Position numbers and translations under genes: made by a program
Shown here: positions 1 through 9,800 of the stretch, one piece after another
Numbering within the stretch: position 1 is the stretch's first letter
How the letters are laid out: each line of letters starts with the position of its first letter
Notes under the pieces: generated by a model
Told to the model about the DNA's origin: nothing
Seen by the model: only the letters and a program-made list of their open reading frames with translations
Database searches by the model: none
Assembly: GCF_023955655.1 (NCBI RefSeq)
Contig: NZ_JAMXHT010000001.1
Span: 682,001-746,000, forward strand
Direction: 5' to 3'
Source: Ralstonia soli
GTDB taxonomy: Bacteria > Pseudomonadota > Gammaproteobacteria > Burkholderiales > Burkholderiaceae
DNA length: 64,000 nt

Positions 1-1139
1 ATGATGCTCTGGTCGTAGCCGATCGAGAACGATGCCTTCTCGTTCAGTGCCAGCCCCATGCCGAAGTTCAGGCCGATGATGTCGCCGGCCTTCACGTTGC
101 CCAGAAACTGCTTCGAGCCATCGACCAGGTTCAGGCTCACGTCCTTGCGCTCGAAGTTGTGCAGATAACTGACGCTGCCGAAGAACACCGCCGGGTCGGT
201 CGGGAACAGCCACGTCAGGCCCGGCTGCACGGCGAAGAAGCCTGAGCCCGTGGGTTGCTGCAATGGCAGGCCGGTGCCGGTGGTGTTGCTTACACAGCGC
301 GTTACGCAGTCGGTGGTGACTTCGAACGGATCTTTGCCCGTGCGTGTCTTGAAGCGCATCCAGCCGATGTAGAACGGCTTGTCGACGCCGCCCGCGTTGA
401 GCTGGTAGCGCGCCGTCAGTTCCACGTCGCCGATGCCGTGGCCGTGCGAGCTGAAGGCGTTGTCCGTCGCGGTGCCCGTGAAGATCTCGCGGCTGACGGT
501 GTCGCTGGTGCTGTAGACGTACGGCACGCGCGCTTCCAGTTCCCAGCGCTTGGCCAGGCCGTAGCGCACGGCCAGCGTGCTGGTGAGCGTGGTGGTCTTC
601 ACCTGCCGTACGTCGATCAGCCCGATCAGCAGCGCGGGGATGATGGTGTAGCCCACCAGCGCCACGCGGTCGGACGACGAATACGCCATCTGCAACGACG
701 GCTCGACGACGAACTTGCCGGGCGGCGTGAGCGCGCTGGGCTCATCAAAGATCTGCGCGATGCGCGGCGGCTGGTCGGGCGGCTCCGGCGGCTTGCCGAC
801 GGGCGTGTTGCCCGGCTGCTCGTTCTGCGCGAGCTGCGGCACGTCGGCGCCTGCGCCCGGCGCACCCGCACCGCGCACGGTATCGAGCTGGCGCTCGCTC
901 ATGCCGAGCGCGCGCCGCATGCTGCGCAAATGGGCTTCCTGCTGCTGGATCGAGCGCTTGAGTTCCTGCAGGCGCGCCTGCGCTTCGGCAAGCTGCCGCT
1001 GGATGGCTTCCAGGCTGGGTGGTTTGTCGTCCACCGGCTCGTTGGTCTGCGCGAAGACCGGCCCGCTGCACAGCAGCAGGCATGCGCACGCAACCGCATG
1101 CATTGATCCGCACTGCGGCCACCATGGCAAAGGCGTCAT
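1..1139 (-). CDS. Outer-membrane beta-barrel protein with N-terminal coiled coil (3' end cut off)
   Basis: Reading the minus strand from ATG 1139-1137 gives an open frame of about 379 codons that runs off the left edge, so the C-terminus is missing. GGGGGA lies six bases before the ATG. Residues 1-31 form a signal peptide ending CSGPVFAQ; a second Met at residue 13 is an alternative start. Residues about 35-70 are Gln/Glu/Leu-rich (AQARLQELKRSIQQQEAHL) and should form a short coiled coil. After a Pro/Gly linker, the rest is made of alternating amphipathic strands with aromatic girdles (VPYVYS, FYIGWMRF, GLTWLFP), typical of transporter-like outer-membrane barrels such as the Phenol_MetA_deg/DUF3187 type. 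This frame is far more protein-like than the competing frames. Exact family and substrate are not resolved. Confidence 0.72.
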   Translation of the reverse strand, partial: MTPLPWWPQCGSMHAVACACLLLCSGPVFAQTNEPVDDKPPSLEAIQRQLAEAQARLQELKRSIQQQEAHLRSMRRALGMSERQLDTVRGAGAPGAGADVPQLAQNEQPGNTPVGKPPEPPDQPPRIAQIFDEPSALTPPGKFVVEPSLQMAYSSSDRVALVGYTIIPALLIGLIDVRQVKTTTLTSTLAVRYGLAKRWELEARVPYVYSTSDTVSREIFTGTATDNAFSSHGHGIGDVELTARYQLNAGGVDKPFYIGWMRFKTRTGKDPFEVTTDCVTRCVSNTTGTGLPLQQPTGSGFFAVQPGLTWLFPTDPAVFFGSVSYLHNFERKDVSLNLVDGSKQFLGNVKAGDIIGLNFGMGLALNEKASFSIGYDQSI

Positions 1140-1312
1140 GGCACTGTCCCCCGTCGAGAGCGTCCTGCCCGCACACAGCGGACGGACCCTTCACGATTCC
1201 CCCGGGTGGCTTACTGCGGATATCACTATAGGCGAGCGCGCGTGAAACGACAGGGCGTTGGCGTCCACAAAAAGGACGAGGCGCACACGCCCGTTTGGTC
1301 GATCGTCAGGGC

Positions 1313-1337
1313 AAGAAAAAAGCGCCCGAAGGCGCTT
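1313..1337 (-). terminator. Intrinsic terminator of ilvA-queF
   Basis: On the minus strand a 7-bp stem (AAGCGCC / GGCGCTT) with a TTCG tetraloop is followed by a run of six T. It begins four bases after the queF stop codon. Confidence 0.8.
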
Positions 1338-1340
1338 GGC

Positions 1341-2189
1341 TTACTGGCGGGCGTTCCTGGTGTTGTCGGGCCACGGCGTGTTGTAGTTCGTGCGGAAGGG
1401 GTTGATGTCCAGCCCGCCGCGCCGCGTGTAGCGCGCATACACGGCCAGCTTGACCGGCCGGCACTGGCGCAGGATATCGGTAAAGATGCGCTCGACGCAC
1501 TGCTCGTGAAACTCGTTGTGCTCGCGGAACGAGATCAGATACTTGAGCAACGCTTCCTGGTTGATCGGCGCGCCCACGTAGCGGATCTGCACGCTACCCC
1601 AGTCCGGCTGGCCCGTCACCAGGCAGTTGGACTTGAGCAGGTGCGACACCAGCGTTTCTTCCACCGGGCTTTCTTCCTCGTCCGTGTGCAGCAGTTCGGG
1701 CGTGGGCTGGTAGACGTCGGTTTCGATATCCAGGCGGTCGAGCAGCATGCCGTCGAGTTCGCCCATTTTCTGCCGCGCAAATTCTTCCTGCGGCACGATG
1801 CGCACCTGCACCGGTGCACCGCACGCTTCCGACAGATCGTGGTGGATCAGCTGCTGCAGCGCTTCGTGCGACGCCACCTTGGTCTGGTTGAACGAGTTCA
1901 GGTACAGCTTGAACGACTTCGATTCGACAATGTTGGGCGAATCCGCTGGCACGATCACGGTACCCACCGCCACCTGTGGCTTGCCGCGCAGGTTCAGCCA
2001 CGACAGCTCGTACAGGTTCCACAGGTCCACGCCGAAGAAGGGCAGGGCGCTGCCGGCGGGCAGGCCGATCTCGTCGCGCTTGCCCTGGCGCGGAATCGGA
2101 AACAGGAGGCTCGGGTCGTATTCCGTCTTGTAGGCGGAAGTCTTGCCTAATGGCGACTGCTCGGGCGAATGTTCGGGGTGGTTGCTCAT
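1341..2189 (-). CDS. queF: NADPH-dependent 7-cyano-7-deazaguanine reductase QueF
   Basis: Cytosolic enzyme of queuosine biosynthesis that reduces the nitrile preQ0 to the amine preQ1 using NADPH. The 282-residue product has the length of the long two-lobed (E. coli-type) QueF. Visible signatures are [16 protein letters not shown] (about 89-104), the NADPH/substrate segment of the family, and [13 protein letters not shown] with the thioimide-forming Cys189 and catalytic Asp196. An upstream in-frame start (2237) would overlap the end of ilvA, so the ATG at 2189 is chosen; it begins five bases past the ilvA stop, consistent with one ilvA-queF transcript. The terminator follows immediately. Confidence 0.96.
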   Translation of the reverse strand: MSNHPEHSPEQSPLGKTSAYKTEYDPSLLFPIPRQGKRDEIGLPAGSALPFFGVDLWNLYELSWLNLRGKPQVAVGTVIVPADSPNIVESKSFKLYLNSFNQTKVASHEALQQLIHHDLSEACGAPVQVRIVPQEEFARQKMGELDGMLLDRLDIETDVYQPTPELLHTDEEESPVEETLVSHLLKSNCLVTGQPDWGSVQIRYVGAPINQEALLKYLISFREHNEFHEQCVERIFTDILRQCRPVKLAVYARYTRRGGLDINPFRTNYNTPWPDNTRNARQ

Positions 2190-2194
2190 CACAC

Positions 2195-3715
2195 TTACAA
2201 AAACAGGCTGTAGACGGGATTTTCGCTTTCGTCCCAATAGGTATAGCCCAGCGTGGAGAGGAACGCCTTGAACTCGCGCTTCTCGTTCTTCGGCACCTGG
2301 ATGCCGACGAGGATGTTGCTCGAATCGGCGCCCTGATTCCGGTAGTGGAACAGGCTGATGTTCCAGTTCGGGCTCATGCTCGAGAGAAACTTCATCAGCG
2401 CGCCCGGCCGCTCGGGAAACTCAAAGCGATAGAGGTGCTCGTTCTCCGCCAGCGGCGAGCGCCCGCCCACCATGTAGCGGATGTGTTGCTTGGCCAGTTC
2501 GTCGTTCGACAGGTCCAGCGTCGGGAAGCCGTGCTTGCGGAAGTTCTCGGCAATCTTGTCGCTCTCGGAGCGCGACGCAATCTGCACGCCCACGAAGATG
2601 TGCGCGGCGTCTTTGCTGGCAATGCGGTAGTTGAACTCCGTCACGTTGCGCGACCAGCCGACCAGCTCGCAGAAGCGCTTGAAGCTGCCGCGCTCTTCGG
2701 GAATCGTCACGGCAAACACGGCTTCGCGTGCCTCGCCCACTTCGGCGCGCTCGGCCACGAAGCGCAGGCGGTCGAAGTTCATGTTGGCGCCGCTGGCCAC
2801 GGCCACCAGCGCTTCGTTCTTGAGCTTGTTCTTCTCGGCGTATTGCTTGAGACCGGCCACCGCCAGCGCGCCCGAGGGCTCGAGCAGGCTGCGCGTGTCC
2901 TGAAACACATCCTTGAGCCCGGCGCAAATCGCATCCGTATCTACGGTGATGATCTCGTCGACTAGCTCGCGCGTGAGACGGAAGGTCTCCTTGCCCACCA
3001 GCTTGACGGCGGTGCCGTCGGCAAAGAGGCCCACATCCTTCAGCTCGACGCGCTTGCCTGCAGCCACTGAGCGCGCCATCGCGTCGGAATCCACGCTCTG
3101 CACACCGATCACCTTGATGTCCGGCCGCACGGCCTTCACATACGCCGCGATGCCCGAGATCAGCCCGCCGCCGCCGATCGCGCAGAAGATGGCATGGACC
3201 GGCTGCGGATGCTGGCGCAGGATTTCCATGGCGATGGTGCCCTGGCCGGCAATCACTTCCGGATCGTCGAACGGGTGCACGAAGGTGTAGCCGTGCTTTT
3301 CCTGCAGCTTGGCAGCGTGGTTGTAGGCGTCGGAATAGCTCTCGCCGTGCAGCACGACTTCGACCCACTCGCCGCCGCGCGAGCGCACACCGTCAATCTT
3401 GAGCTGCGGCGTCGTCACCGGCATGCAGATGATGGCCTTGCATTCCATGCGGGCCGCGCTGAACGCCACGCCCTGCGCGTGGTTGCCGGCGGAGGCCGTA
3501 ATCACCCCGCGCTTGCGCTCGGCCGGCGTGAGCGAGGCCATCTTGTTGTAAGCGCCGCGCAGCTTGAACGAAAACACCGGCTGGTCGTCTTCCCGCTTGA
3601 GGTAGACGCGGTTGCCGGTGCGCGCCGACAGGTTGGGCGCGAACTTGAGCTCGGTTTCCACCGCGACGTCGTAGACCTTTGCGGTCAGGATTTTCTTGAG
3701 GTAATCGATGGCCAT
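2195..3715 (-). CDS. ilvA: Threonine ammonia-lyase (threonine dehydratase), biosynthetic
   Basis: PLP enzyme that deaminates threonine to 2-oxobutanoate, the first step towards isoleucine. The 506-residue protein has the full biosynthetic layout: an N-terminal fold-type II catalytic domain (about 1-320) with the Schiff-base lysine in [10 protein letters not shown] (Lys51) and a glycine-rich phosphate loop (GGGGLISG), followed by two ACT-like regulatory domains (about 330-415 and 425-506) that in the family bind isoleucine and valine. The start [10 protein letters not shown] is typical; no clear Shine-Dalgarno precedes it. The gene is co-oriented with queF, an unrelated pathway, so the pairing is probably only co-transcription. 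Confidence 0.96.
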   Translation of the reverse strand: MAIDYLKKILTAKVYDVAVETELKFAPNLSARTGNRVYLKREDDQPVFSFKLRGAYNKMASLTPAERKRGVITASAGNHAQGVAFSAARMECKAIICMPVTTPQLKIDGVRSRGGEWVEVVLHGESYSDAYNHAAKLQEKHGYTFVHPFDDPEVIAGQGTIAMEILRQHPQPVHAIFCAIGGGGLISGIAAYVKAVRPDIKVIGVQSVDSDAMARSVAAGKRVELKDVGLFADGTAVKLVGKETFRLTRELVDEIITVDTDAICAGLKDVFQDTRSLLEPSGALAVAGLKQYAEKNKLKNEALVAVASGANMNFDRLRFVAERAEVGEAREAVFAVTIPEERGSFKRFCELVGWSRNVTEFNYRIASKDAAHIFVGVQIASRSESDKIAENFRKHGFPTLDLSNDELAKQHIRYMVGGRSPLAENEHLYRFEFPERPGALMKFLSSMSPNWNISLFHYRNQGADSSNILVGIQVPKNEKREFKAFLSTLGYTYWDESENPVYSLFL

Positions 3716-3778
3716 GGTGCGGACCGGGTTGGACTTGGGGGATAGCCCGTAAGCCTATCATGCGGCGCCGGGGCCGCC

Positions 3779-3808
3779 TTGCAGGACGGGCGGGGCGGTC
3801 GGTACACT
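3779..3808 (+). promoter_or_regulatory. Candidate sigma-70 promoter of the KirBac channel gene
   Basis: TTGCAG (3779-3784), an 18-bp spacer and TACACT (3803-3808) predict a start near 3815, about 43 bases before the channel ATG. It lies in the 142-bp divergent gap with ilvA. Confidence 0.5.
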
Positions 3809-3857
3809 GCCCCGGCCGCGCCAACGGGGTGCGGCCCCTCATCGGCGCGAGGCTCCC

Positions 3858-4775
3858 ATGAACACCCCGTCGTCTTCGTCCCGGCCCTCCCGCGATACGC
3901 GCCAGGGCCGCAGGATCTGGTCCGGTACCCAGCACGTCATCGCCTACGGCATGCCCCCGCTGGGCTGGCGCGACATCTACCACCACGCGCTGGAGGTCAA
4001 CTGGCCGACCTTCTTCGCGCTGCTGGCGACGATGTTCCTGACGCTCAACGCGGTATTTGCGGGGCTGTATTCACTGGGCGATGCTCCGATTGCCAACCAG
4101 TCACCGCCGGGCTTTGCAGGGGCGTTTTTCTTCAGCGTCGAGACGCTGGCCACGGTCGGCTATGGCGATATGCACCCGCAAACGCTCTATGCCCACATCA
4201 TCGCCACGCTGGAGATCTTCATCGGCATGTCGGGCATTGCCATGGCGACGGGGCTCGTGTTTGCGCGGTTCTCGCGCCCGCGCGCCAAGATCATGTTTGC
4301 GCGCAACGTGGTGGTGCGGCAACTCAACGGCAAGCCGACATTGATGCTGCGCGCTGCCAACGCGCGCCAGAACGTCATTGCCGAGGCCACGGCGCGGCTG
4401 CGCCTGATGCAGGACGAGCGCTCGCCCGAGGGCTACCTGATCTACAAGATCCGCGACCTGAAGCTCGAGCGCAGCGAGCACCCGATCTTCCTGCTCGGCT
4501 GGGTGATGATGCACGTCATCGATGAGGCGAGCCCGCTCTACAACGCCACCGCCGAGTCGCTCGCCGCGGGCGATGCCTTGCTGCTGCTCACCATCGAAGG
4601 CGCTGACGAGACCGCCGCGCAGACGGTGCAGGCGCGTCACTCCTGGCGGCATGACGAGATCCGCTGGAACCACCGCTATGTCGACATCATCCGCGATGAA
4701 GGCGGCGTCACGTCGGTCGACTACGACAACTTCCACCTGATCGAGCCGATCGACGCGCCGCCGCAGGCACAATGA
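3858..4775 (+). CDS. Inward-rectifier potassium channel of the KirBac family
   Basis: Inner-membrane K+ channel. The 305-residue protein shows the two-transmembrane pore module: TM1 about 50-72 (FFALLATMFLTLNAVFAGLY), pore helix and selectivity filter TVGYGD at about 99-104, and TM2 about 112-137. From about residue 140 it continues into the immunoglobulin-like cytoplasmic domain of inward rectifiers (RAKIMFARNVVV, HPIFLLGWVMMHVID, WNHRYVDI). The length matches KirBac1.1/3.1 (about 300-333). It has its own promoter and an ATG preceded by GAGG. The next gene begins 31 bases downstream and may be co-transcribed. Known KirBacs are gated by lipids and pH; the physiological role here is unknown. 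Confidence 0.93.
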   Translation: MNTPSSSSRPSRDTRQGRRIWSGTQHVIAYGMPPLGWRDIYHHALEVNWPTFFALLATMFLTLNAVFAGLYSLGDAPIANQSPPGFAGAFFFSVETLATVGYGDMHPQTLYAHIIATLEIFIGMSGIAMATGLVFARFSRPRAKIMFARNVVVRQLNGKPTLMLRAANARQNVIAEATARLRLMQDERSPEGYLIYKIRDLKLERSEHPIFLLGWVMMHVIDEASPLYNATAESLAAGDALLLLTIEGADETAAQTVQARHSWRHDEIRWNHRYVDIIRDEGGVTSVDYDNFHLIEPIDAPPQAQ

Positions 4776-4806
4776 GCGCCTTGTCGAATTCCCGCTCGCA
4801 ACGTCC

Positions 4807-6054
4807 GTGGCACTGAACCTCGTCTGGCTTGGCTTCTTCCTCATCGCCTTTGTCACCGCATGCGTGCAAGTCGTGCAGGGCGACATGGAAGTCTTCTCCC
4901 GCATGCTGACCGGCATGTTCGACGCCGCGCGCACGGGCTTCGAGATCGCGCTGGGGCTGACCGGCATGATGGCGCTGTGGCTGGGCATCATGCGCGTGGG
5001 CGAGCGCGCCGGGGTGGTCGACCTGTTTGCGCGGCTGGTGAACCCGCTGATGCGGCACCTGTTTCCGTCTGTGCCCGCCGGTCACCCGGCCAACGGCGCG
5101 ATGATGATGAACGTGTCGGCCAACGTGCTGGGCCTCGACAACGCCGCCACGCCGCTGGGCCTGCAGGCCATGCGCGAGCTGCAAGAGATCAACCCGCAGC
5201 CGCAGCGCGCCAGCGATGCGCAGTTGATGTTCGTGGTGCTCAACACGGCGGGCGTCACGCTGGTGCCGACCTCCGTCATCGCCATCCGGCAGGCCATGGC
5301 GGTCAAGCAGGGGCTGGTGGGCTTCAACGCGGCGGACATCTTTTTGCCGACGCTGCTGTCCACCTTCATCGGCTTCTGTGCGGGCATTGCGGCGGTGGCG
5401 TGGTACCAGCGCATCAACCTGTTCAAGCCGGCGCTACTGGCGTATTTCGGCGGCTTTGTCGCGGTGATGGGGTTGCTGTTTGCTTGGCTGCGCCAGTTTC
5501 CGCCGCAGCAGATGGCGGCGTGGATCGGGCTGATCGGCGCCGGGTCCATCCTCACCATCGTGGTGGCGTTCCTGACCTGTGGGGCAATTCGCCGCATCAA
5601 CGTCTACGAAACCTTCGTGGATGGCGCCAAGGACGGCTTCCAGGTGGCCATCGGCATCGTGCCGTACCTGGTGGCCGTGCTGGTGGGCATCGCCGTGTTC
5701 CGCGCGGCGGGCTGCATGGAATTCCTGATGCAGGGGCTCGCCGCGCTGTTTTCGCATCTGGGCATCGATACGCGCTTCGTGCCGGCGCTGCCCGTCGGCA
5801 TCATGAAGACGCTCTCCGGCGCTGGCGCGCGCGGCCTGATGGTCGACGTGATGACGACCTACGGCGTCGACTCCTTCCAGGGCAAGCTGGCTGCCATCAT
5901 CCAGGGCTCGACCGAGACCACGTTCTACGTGCTGGCCGTGTACTTCGGCAGCGTCGGCATCAAGGACACCCGATACGCGCTCGCCTGCGGGCTGTGGGCC
6001 GATTTGATCGGGCTGATCGGCGCCGTGCTCGTCGCCTACCTGTTCTTCACCTGA
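4807..6054 (+). CDS. SpmA/SpmB-type nucleoside-recognition membrane protein (fusion)
   Basis: A 415-residue polytopic inner-membrane protein made of two Gate/nucleoside-recognition halves. The N-terminal half (about 1-200) resembles spore maturation protein A, with GERAGVVDLFARLVNPLMRH and NVSANVLGLDNAATPLGL; the C-terminal half (about 225-415) resembles SpmB, with YETFVDGAKDGFQVAIGIVP, LSGAGARGLMVDVM and GSTETTFYVLAVYFGS. In Bacillus the two are separate sporulation genes; in proteobacteria this single-chain form is common and has no known function. The start is a GTG at 4807, because no ATG gives the complete first helix; no clear Shine-Dalgarno is present. Confidence 0.9.
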   Translation: MALNLVWLGFFLIAFVTACVQVVQGDMEVFSRMLTGMFDAARTGFEIALGLTGMMALWLGIMRVGERAGVVDLFARLVNPLMRHLFPSVPAGHPANGAMMMNVSANVLGLDNAATPLGLQAMRELQEINPQPQRASDAQLMFVVLNTAGVTLVPTSVIAIRQAMAVKQGLVGFNAADIFLPTLLSTFIGFCAGIAAVAWYQRINLFKPALLAYFGGFVAVMGLLFAWLRQFPPQQMAAWIGLIGAGSILTIVVAFLTCGAIRRINVYETFVDGAKDGFQVAIGIVPYLVAVLVGIAVFRAAGCMEFLMQGLAALFSHLGIDTRFVPALPVGIMKTLSGAGARGLMVDVMTTYGVDSFQGKLAAIIQGSTETTFYVLAVYFGSVGIKDTRYALACGLWADLIGLIGAVLVAYLFFT

Positions 6055-6111
6055 CCCGGTAGGGCGGCCCCCAAGCGACGTCTGGGCCGCACGCCCACTA
6101 CAATCGACCAC

Positions 6112-6693
6112 ATGGAACAGTGGATCGACACGCTTTTTGCCACCCTCGCCTTGCCCAAGGTTGGGCTGCCAGCCATCTTTCTGGTCAGCTTCATCTCGGC
6201 GACGCTCTTGCCGCTGGGCTCCGAGCCCGCCGTCTTTGCCTATATCAAGCTCAACCCGGAGATGTTCTGGCCGGCCATCATCGTGGCCACCATCGGCAAT
6301 ACGCTGGGCGGCGTGGTCGACTGGTGGATGGGCTATGCGGCCAAGCTCGCGCTGGTGCGCTACCACCTGGCGCGCCGCCGCCGTCAGCACGACGCCGAGC
6401 ACGCACACCATGTGCCGCACCCCAAGCGCCACCGCGAGCCGCCGCTCGACAAGAAATACTTCCGCTGGATGCGCCGCATCGGGCCGGTGTCGCTGCTGGT
6501 GTCGTGGCTGCCGGGCATCGGCGACCCGCTCTGTACGCTGGCCGGCTGGCTGCGTCTGAAGTTCTGGCCGAGCGTGATGTACATGGCGATCGGCAAATTC
6601 CTGCGCTATCTGGCCATGACCGGCGCGTTGATGACGCTGCCTGACGGTTTCTGGCGGGGCATCCTCGGCTGGGTCAAGAACCTCCTGATGTGA
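6112..6693 (+). CDS. YqaA-like DedA/SNARE-associated family membrane protein
   Basis: A 193-residue inner-membrane protein. The sequence starts with an amphipathic stretch and a re-entrant/TM segment carrying FISATLLPLGSEPAV (about 27-41), then IGNTLGGVVDWWMGY (about 61-75), a His/Arg-rich cytoplasmic loop (about 85-112), and a second half containing GPVSLLVSWLPGIGDPLC (about 124-141) and a final helix. The E/P/G/D pattern is that of the YqaA branch of the DedA (VTT) family, some of whose members scramble or flip lipids; no substrate is established for YqaA. It follows the SpmA/SpmB-like gene by 57 bases on the same strand. Confidence 0.85.
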   Translation: MEQWIDTLFATLALPKVGLPAIFLVSFISATLLPLGSEPAVFAYIKLNPEMFWPAIIVATIGNTLGGVVDWWMGYAAKLALVRYHLARRRRQHDAEHAHHVPHPKRHREPPLDKKYFRWMRRIGPVSLLVSWLPGIGDPLCTLAGWLRLKFWPSVMYMAIGKFLRYLAMTGALMTLPDGFWRGILGWVKNLLM

Positions 6694-6893
6694 CGTTTGC
6701 GCGGCGCATTCGTCACATAATGGGCGGCCGATCTGTCGCAAGCCTTTGATAACGCGGCAGTTTTTGCGGCCATGCTCCCGGCATGGAATACCGTTGCTGC
6801 ATCGCATCAACGCCAAAGCATGCAGTACAATCGCCCTTTAAAGACCGCGCGGCTCGGGACTTCTTTGCCGCGCCCCCTCCCCAGCGGCACGCC

Positions 6894-9800
6894 ATGAATG
6901 CCCCACTTCTGATCGACGCCAAACTCACGGCGCACGACGCTGCGCCCCGGCTGCGCGAGATTCCCTACAACTACACCTCGTTCTCGGATCGGGAAATCGT
7001 CATCCGTCTGCTGGGCGAATCTGCATGGCAGATCCTGAGCGAGCTGCGCGCTGAGCGTCGCACCGGCCGATCGGCACGCATGCTGTACGAAGTGCTGGGC
7101 GACATCTGGGTGGTGCGCCGCAACCCGTACCTGCAGGACGACCTGCTCGAGACGCCCAAGCGCCGGCAGATGCTGATCGACGCGCTCAATCACCGCCTGG
7201 CGGAGATCGAGAAGCGCCGCGTGGCCGACCACGATTCGCACCACGACCCCGAGGGCGACGAGCGCGCCAGCAAGGTCGAGCAACTGGTCGTGCATGCCCG
7301 GCGCGCCGTCAAGGCGTTCCAGGAAGAATTCGCCCAGGTGTATGACCTGCGCCGCCGCGCCCAGAAGGTGCTCGGCCGCGTCACCGCCAAGGACAACATC
7401 AAGTTCGATGGCCTGTCGCGCGTCTCGCACGTGACGGACGCCACCGACTGGCGCGTCGAATATCCGTTCGTGGTGCTCACGCCCGATACGGAAGAAGAGA
7501 TCGCCGGCATCGTCAAGGGCTGCTTCGAGCTGGGCCTGACCATCATCCCGCGCGGAGGCGGCACCGGCTACACCGGCGGCGCCGTGCCGCTCACGCCGTT
7601 CTCGGCCGTGATCAACACCGAAAAGCTGGAACGCCTGGATGCGGTAGAGATGACCGATCTGCCGGGCGTCGACCAGCCGGTAGCGACCATCTATTCGGGC
7701 GCCGGCGTGGTGACGCGCCGCGTGGCGGAAGCCGCTGAAAAGGCCGGCCTCGTCTTCGCTGTGGATCCGACCTCGATCGACGCCTCGTGCATTGGCGGTA
7801 ACGTCGCCATGAACGCGGGCGGCAAGAAGGCCGTGCTGTGGGGCACTGCGCTGGACAACCTCGCCTGGTGGCGCATGGTCGATCCGGACGGCAACTGGCT
7901 GGAAGTCACGCGCCTTGACCACAACCTCGGCAAGATCCATGACGCGCCGATGGTGACGTTCGAGCTGAAGTGGTTCGACGGCAATGCGCCGGTCGGAGCC
8001 AAGCTGCTGCGCACCGACACGCTCACCATCGAAGGCCGCAAGTTCCGCAAGGAAGGCCTCGGCAAGGACGTTACCGACAAGTTCCTGGCCGGCCTGCCCG
8101 GCGTGCAGAAGGAAGGCTGCGACGGCATCATCACGAGCGCGCGCTGGATCCTGCATCGCATGCCCAAGTCGATTCGCACCGTGTGCCTGGAGTTCTTCGG
8201 CCAGGCGCGCGATGCGATCCCGAGCATCGTCGAGATCAAGGACTACCTCGACGCCGAGACCAAGAAGCCTGGCGGCGCCATCCTGGCTGGCCTGGAACAC
8301 CTGGACGAGCGCTACCTGCGCGCGGTCGGCTACGCCACCAAGAGCAAGCGCAACGCATTCCCGAAGATGGTGCTGATCGGTGACATCGTCGGTGACGACG
8401 ATGATGCCGTGGCGCGCGCCACCTCGGAGGTGATCCGCCTGGCCAACGGCAAGAGCGGCGAAGGCTTCGTGGCCGTGAGCCCCGAGGCGCGCAAGAAGTT
8501 CTGGCTTGATCGCTCGCGCACCGCCGCGATTGCCAAGCACACCAACGCCTTCAAGATCAACGAAGACGTGGTGATCCCGCTCAACCGCATGGGCGAGTAC
8601 ACCGACGGCATCGAGCGCATCAACATCGAGCTGTCGATCAAGAGCAAGCTCAAGCTGGTCGACGCGCTGCTCGAGTTCTTCGCCGGCAGCAACTTGCCGC
8701 TGGGCCGCACCGACGACGCCAACGAGATCCCGAGCGCCGAGCTGCTGGAAGACCGCGTGCAACAGGCGCAGCAACTGCTGCGTGCCACGCGCGCACGCTG
8801 GCAGTACCTGCTGGACCACCTCGACACGCCGGTTGCCACCGCGCGTGCCAGCCTGATCGGCCTGGGCCTGGGCTATCTTGCGCAGACCATCGAAGACCGT
8901 CTGCAAAGCCAGCCCGACGCCAACCTGTTCCACCTGCTGCAGGACCGCACGATCCGCGTGTCGTGGAAGGCGGAGATTCGCGCCGAGCTGCGCAAGATCT
9001 TCAACGGCGGTGAGTTCAAGCCGATCCTTGACGAGGCCCAGGCGATCCACAAGAAGGTGCTGCGCGGCCGCGTGTTCGTGGCCCTGCACATGCACGCCGG
9101 CGACGGCAACGTGCACACCAACATCCCCGTCAACTCGGATGACTACGACATGCTGCAGGACGCCCACAAGGCGGTGGCCCGCATCATGACGCTGGCGCGT
9201 TCGCTCGACGGCGTGATCTCGGGCGAGCACGGCATCGGCATCACCAAGCTGGAATTCCTGACCGACGACGAGATCGCCGATTTCGCGGCCTACAAGCGCC
9301 GCGTCGATCCGCATGGCCGCTTCAACAAGGGCAAGCTGCTGCGCGACGTGAACGACCCGCAAGGGCTGGCCGCTGATTTGCGCAATGCCTACACGCCGTC
9401 GTTCGGCCTGATGGGGCACGAGTCGATCATCATGCAGCAGAGCGACATCGGCGCCATCTCGGAGAGCATCAAGGACTGCCTGCGCTGCGGCAAGTGCAAG
9501 CCGGTGTGCGCCACGCACGTGCCGCGCGCCAACCTGCTGTACAGCCCGCGCAACAAGATCCTCGCCACCTCGCTGCTCATCGAAGCGTTCCTGTACGAAG
9601 AGCAGACGCGCCGCGGCGTGTCGGTCAAGCACTGGGAAGAATTTGCCGACGTGGGCGATCACTGCACGGTCTGCCACAAGTGCGTGACGCCGTGCCCGGT
9701 CAAGATCGACTTCGGCGACGTGTCGATGAACATGCGCAACCTGCTGCGCAAGATGGGGCAGAAGAAGTTCAACCCCGGCACCGCCGCGTCGATGTTCTTC

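Noticed and set aside
255-1106. 283-codon plus-strand frame at the left edge
   Set aside because: The minus strand has a signal peptide, ribosome-binding site and barrel-like sequence; the plus frame is Arg/Ala-rich with no motif.
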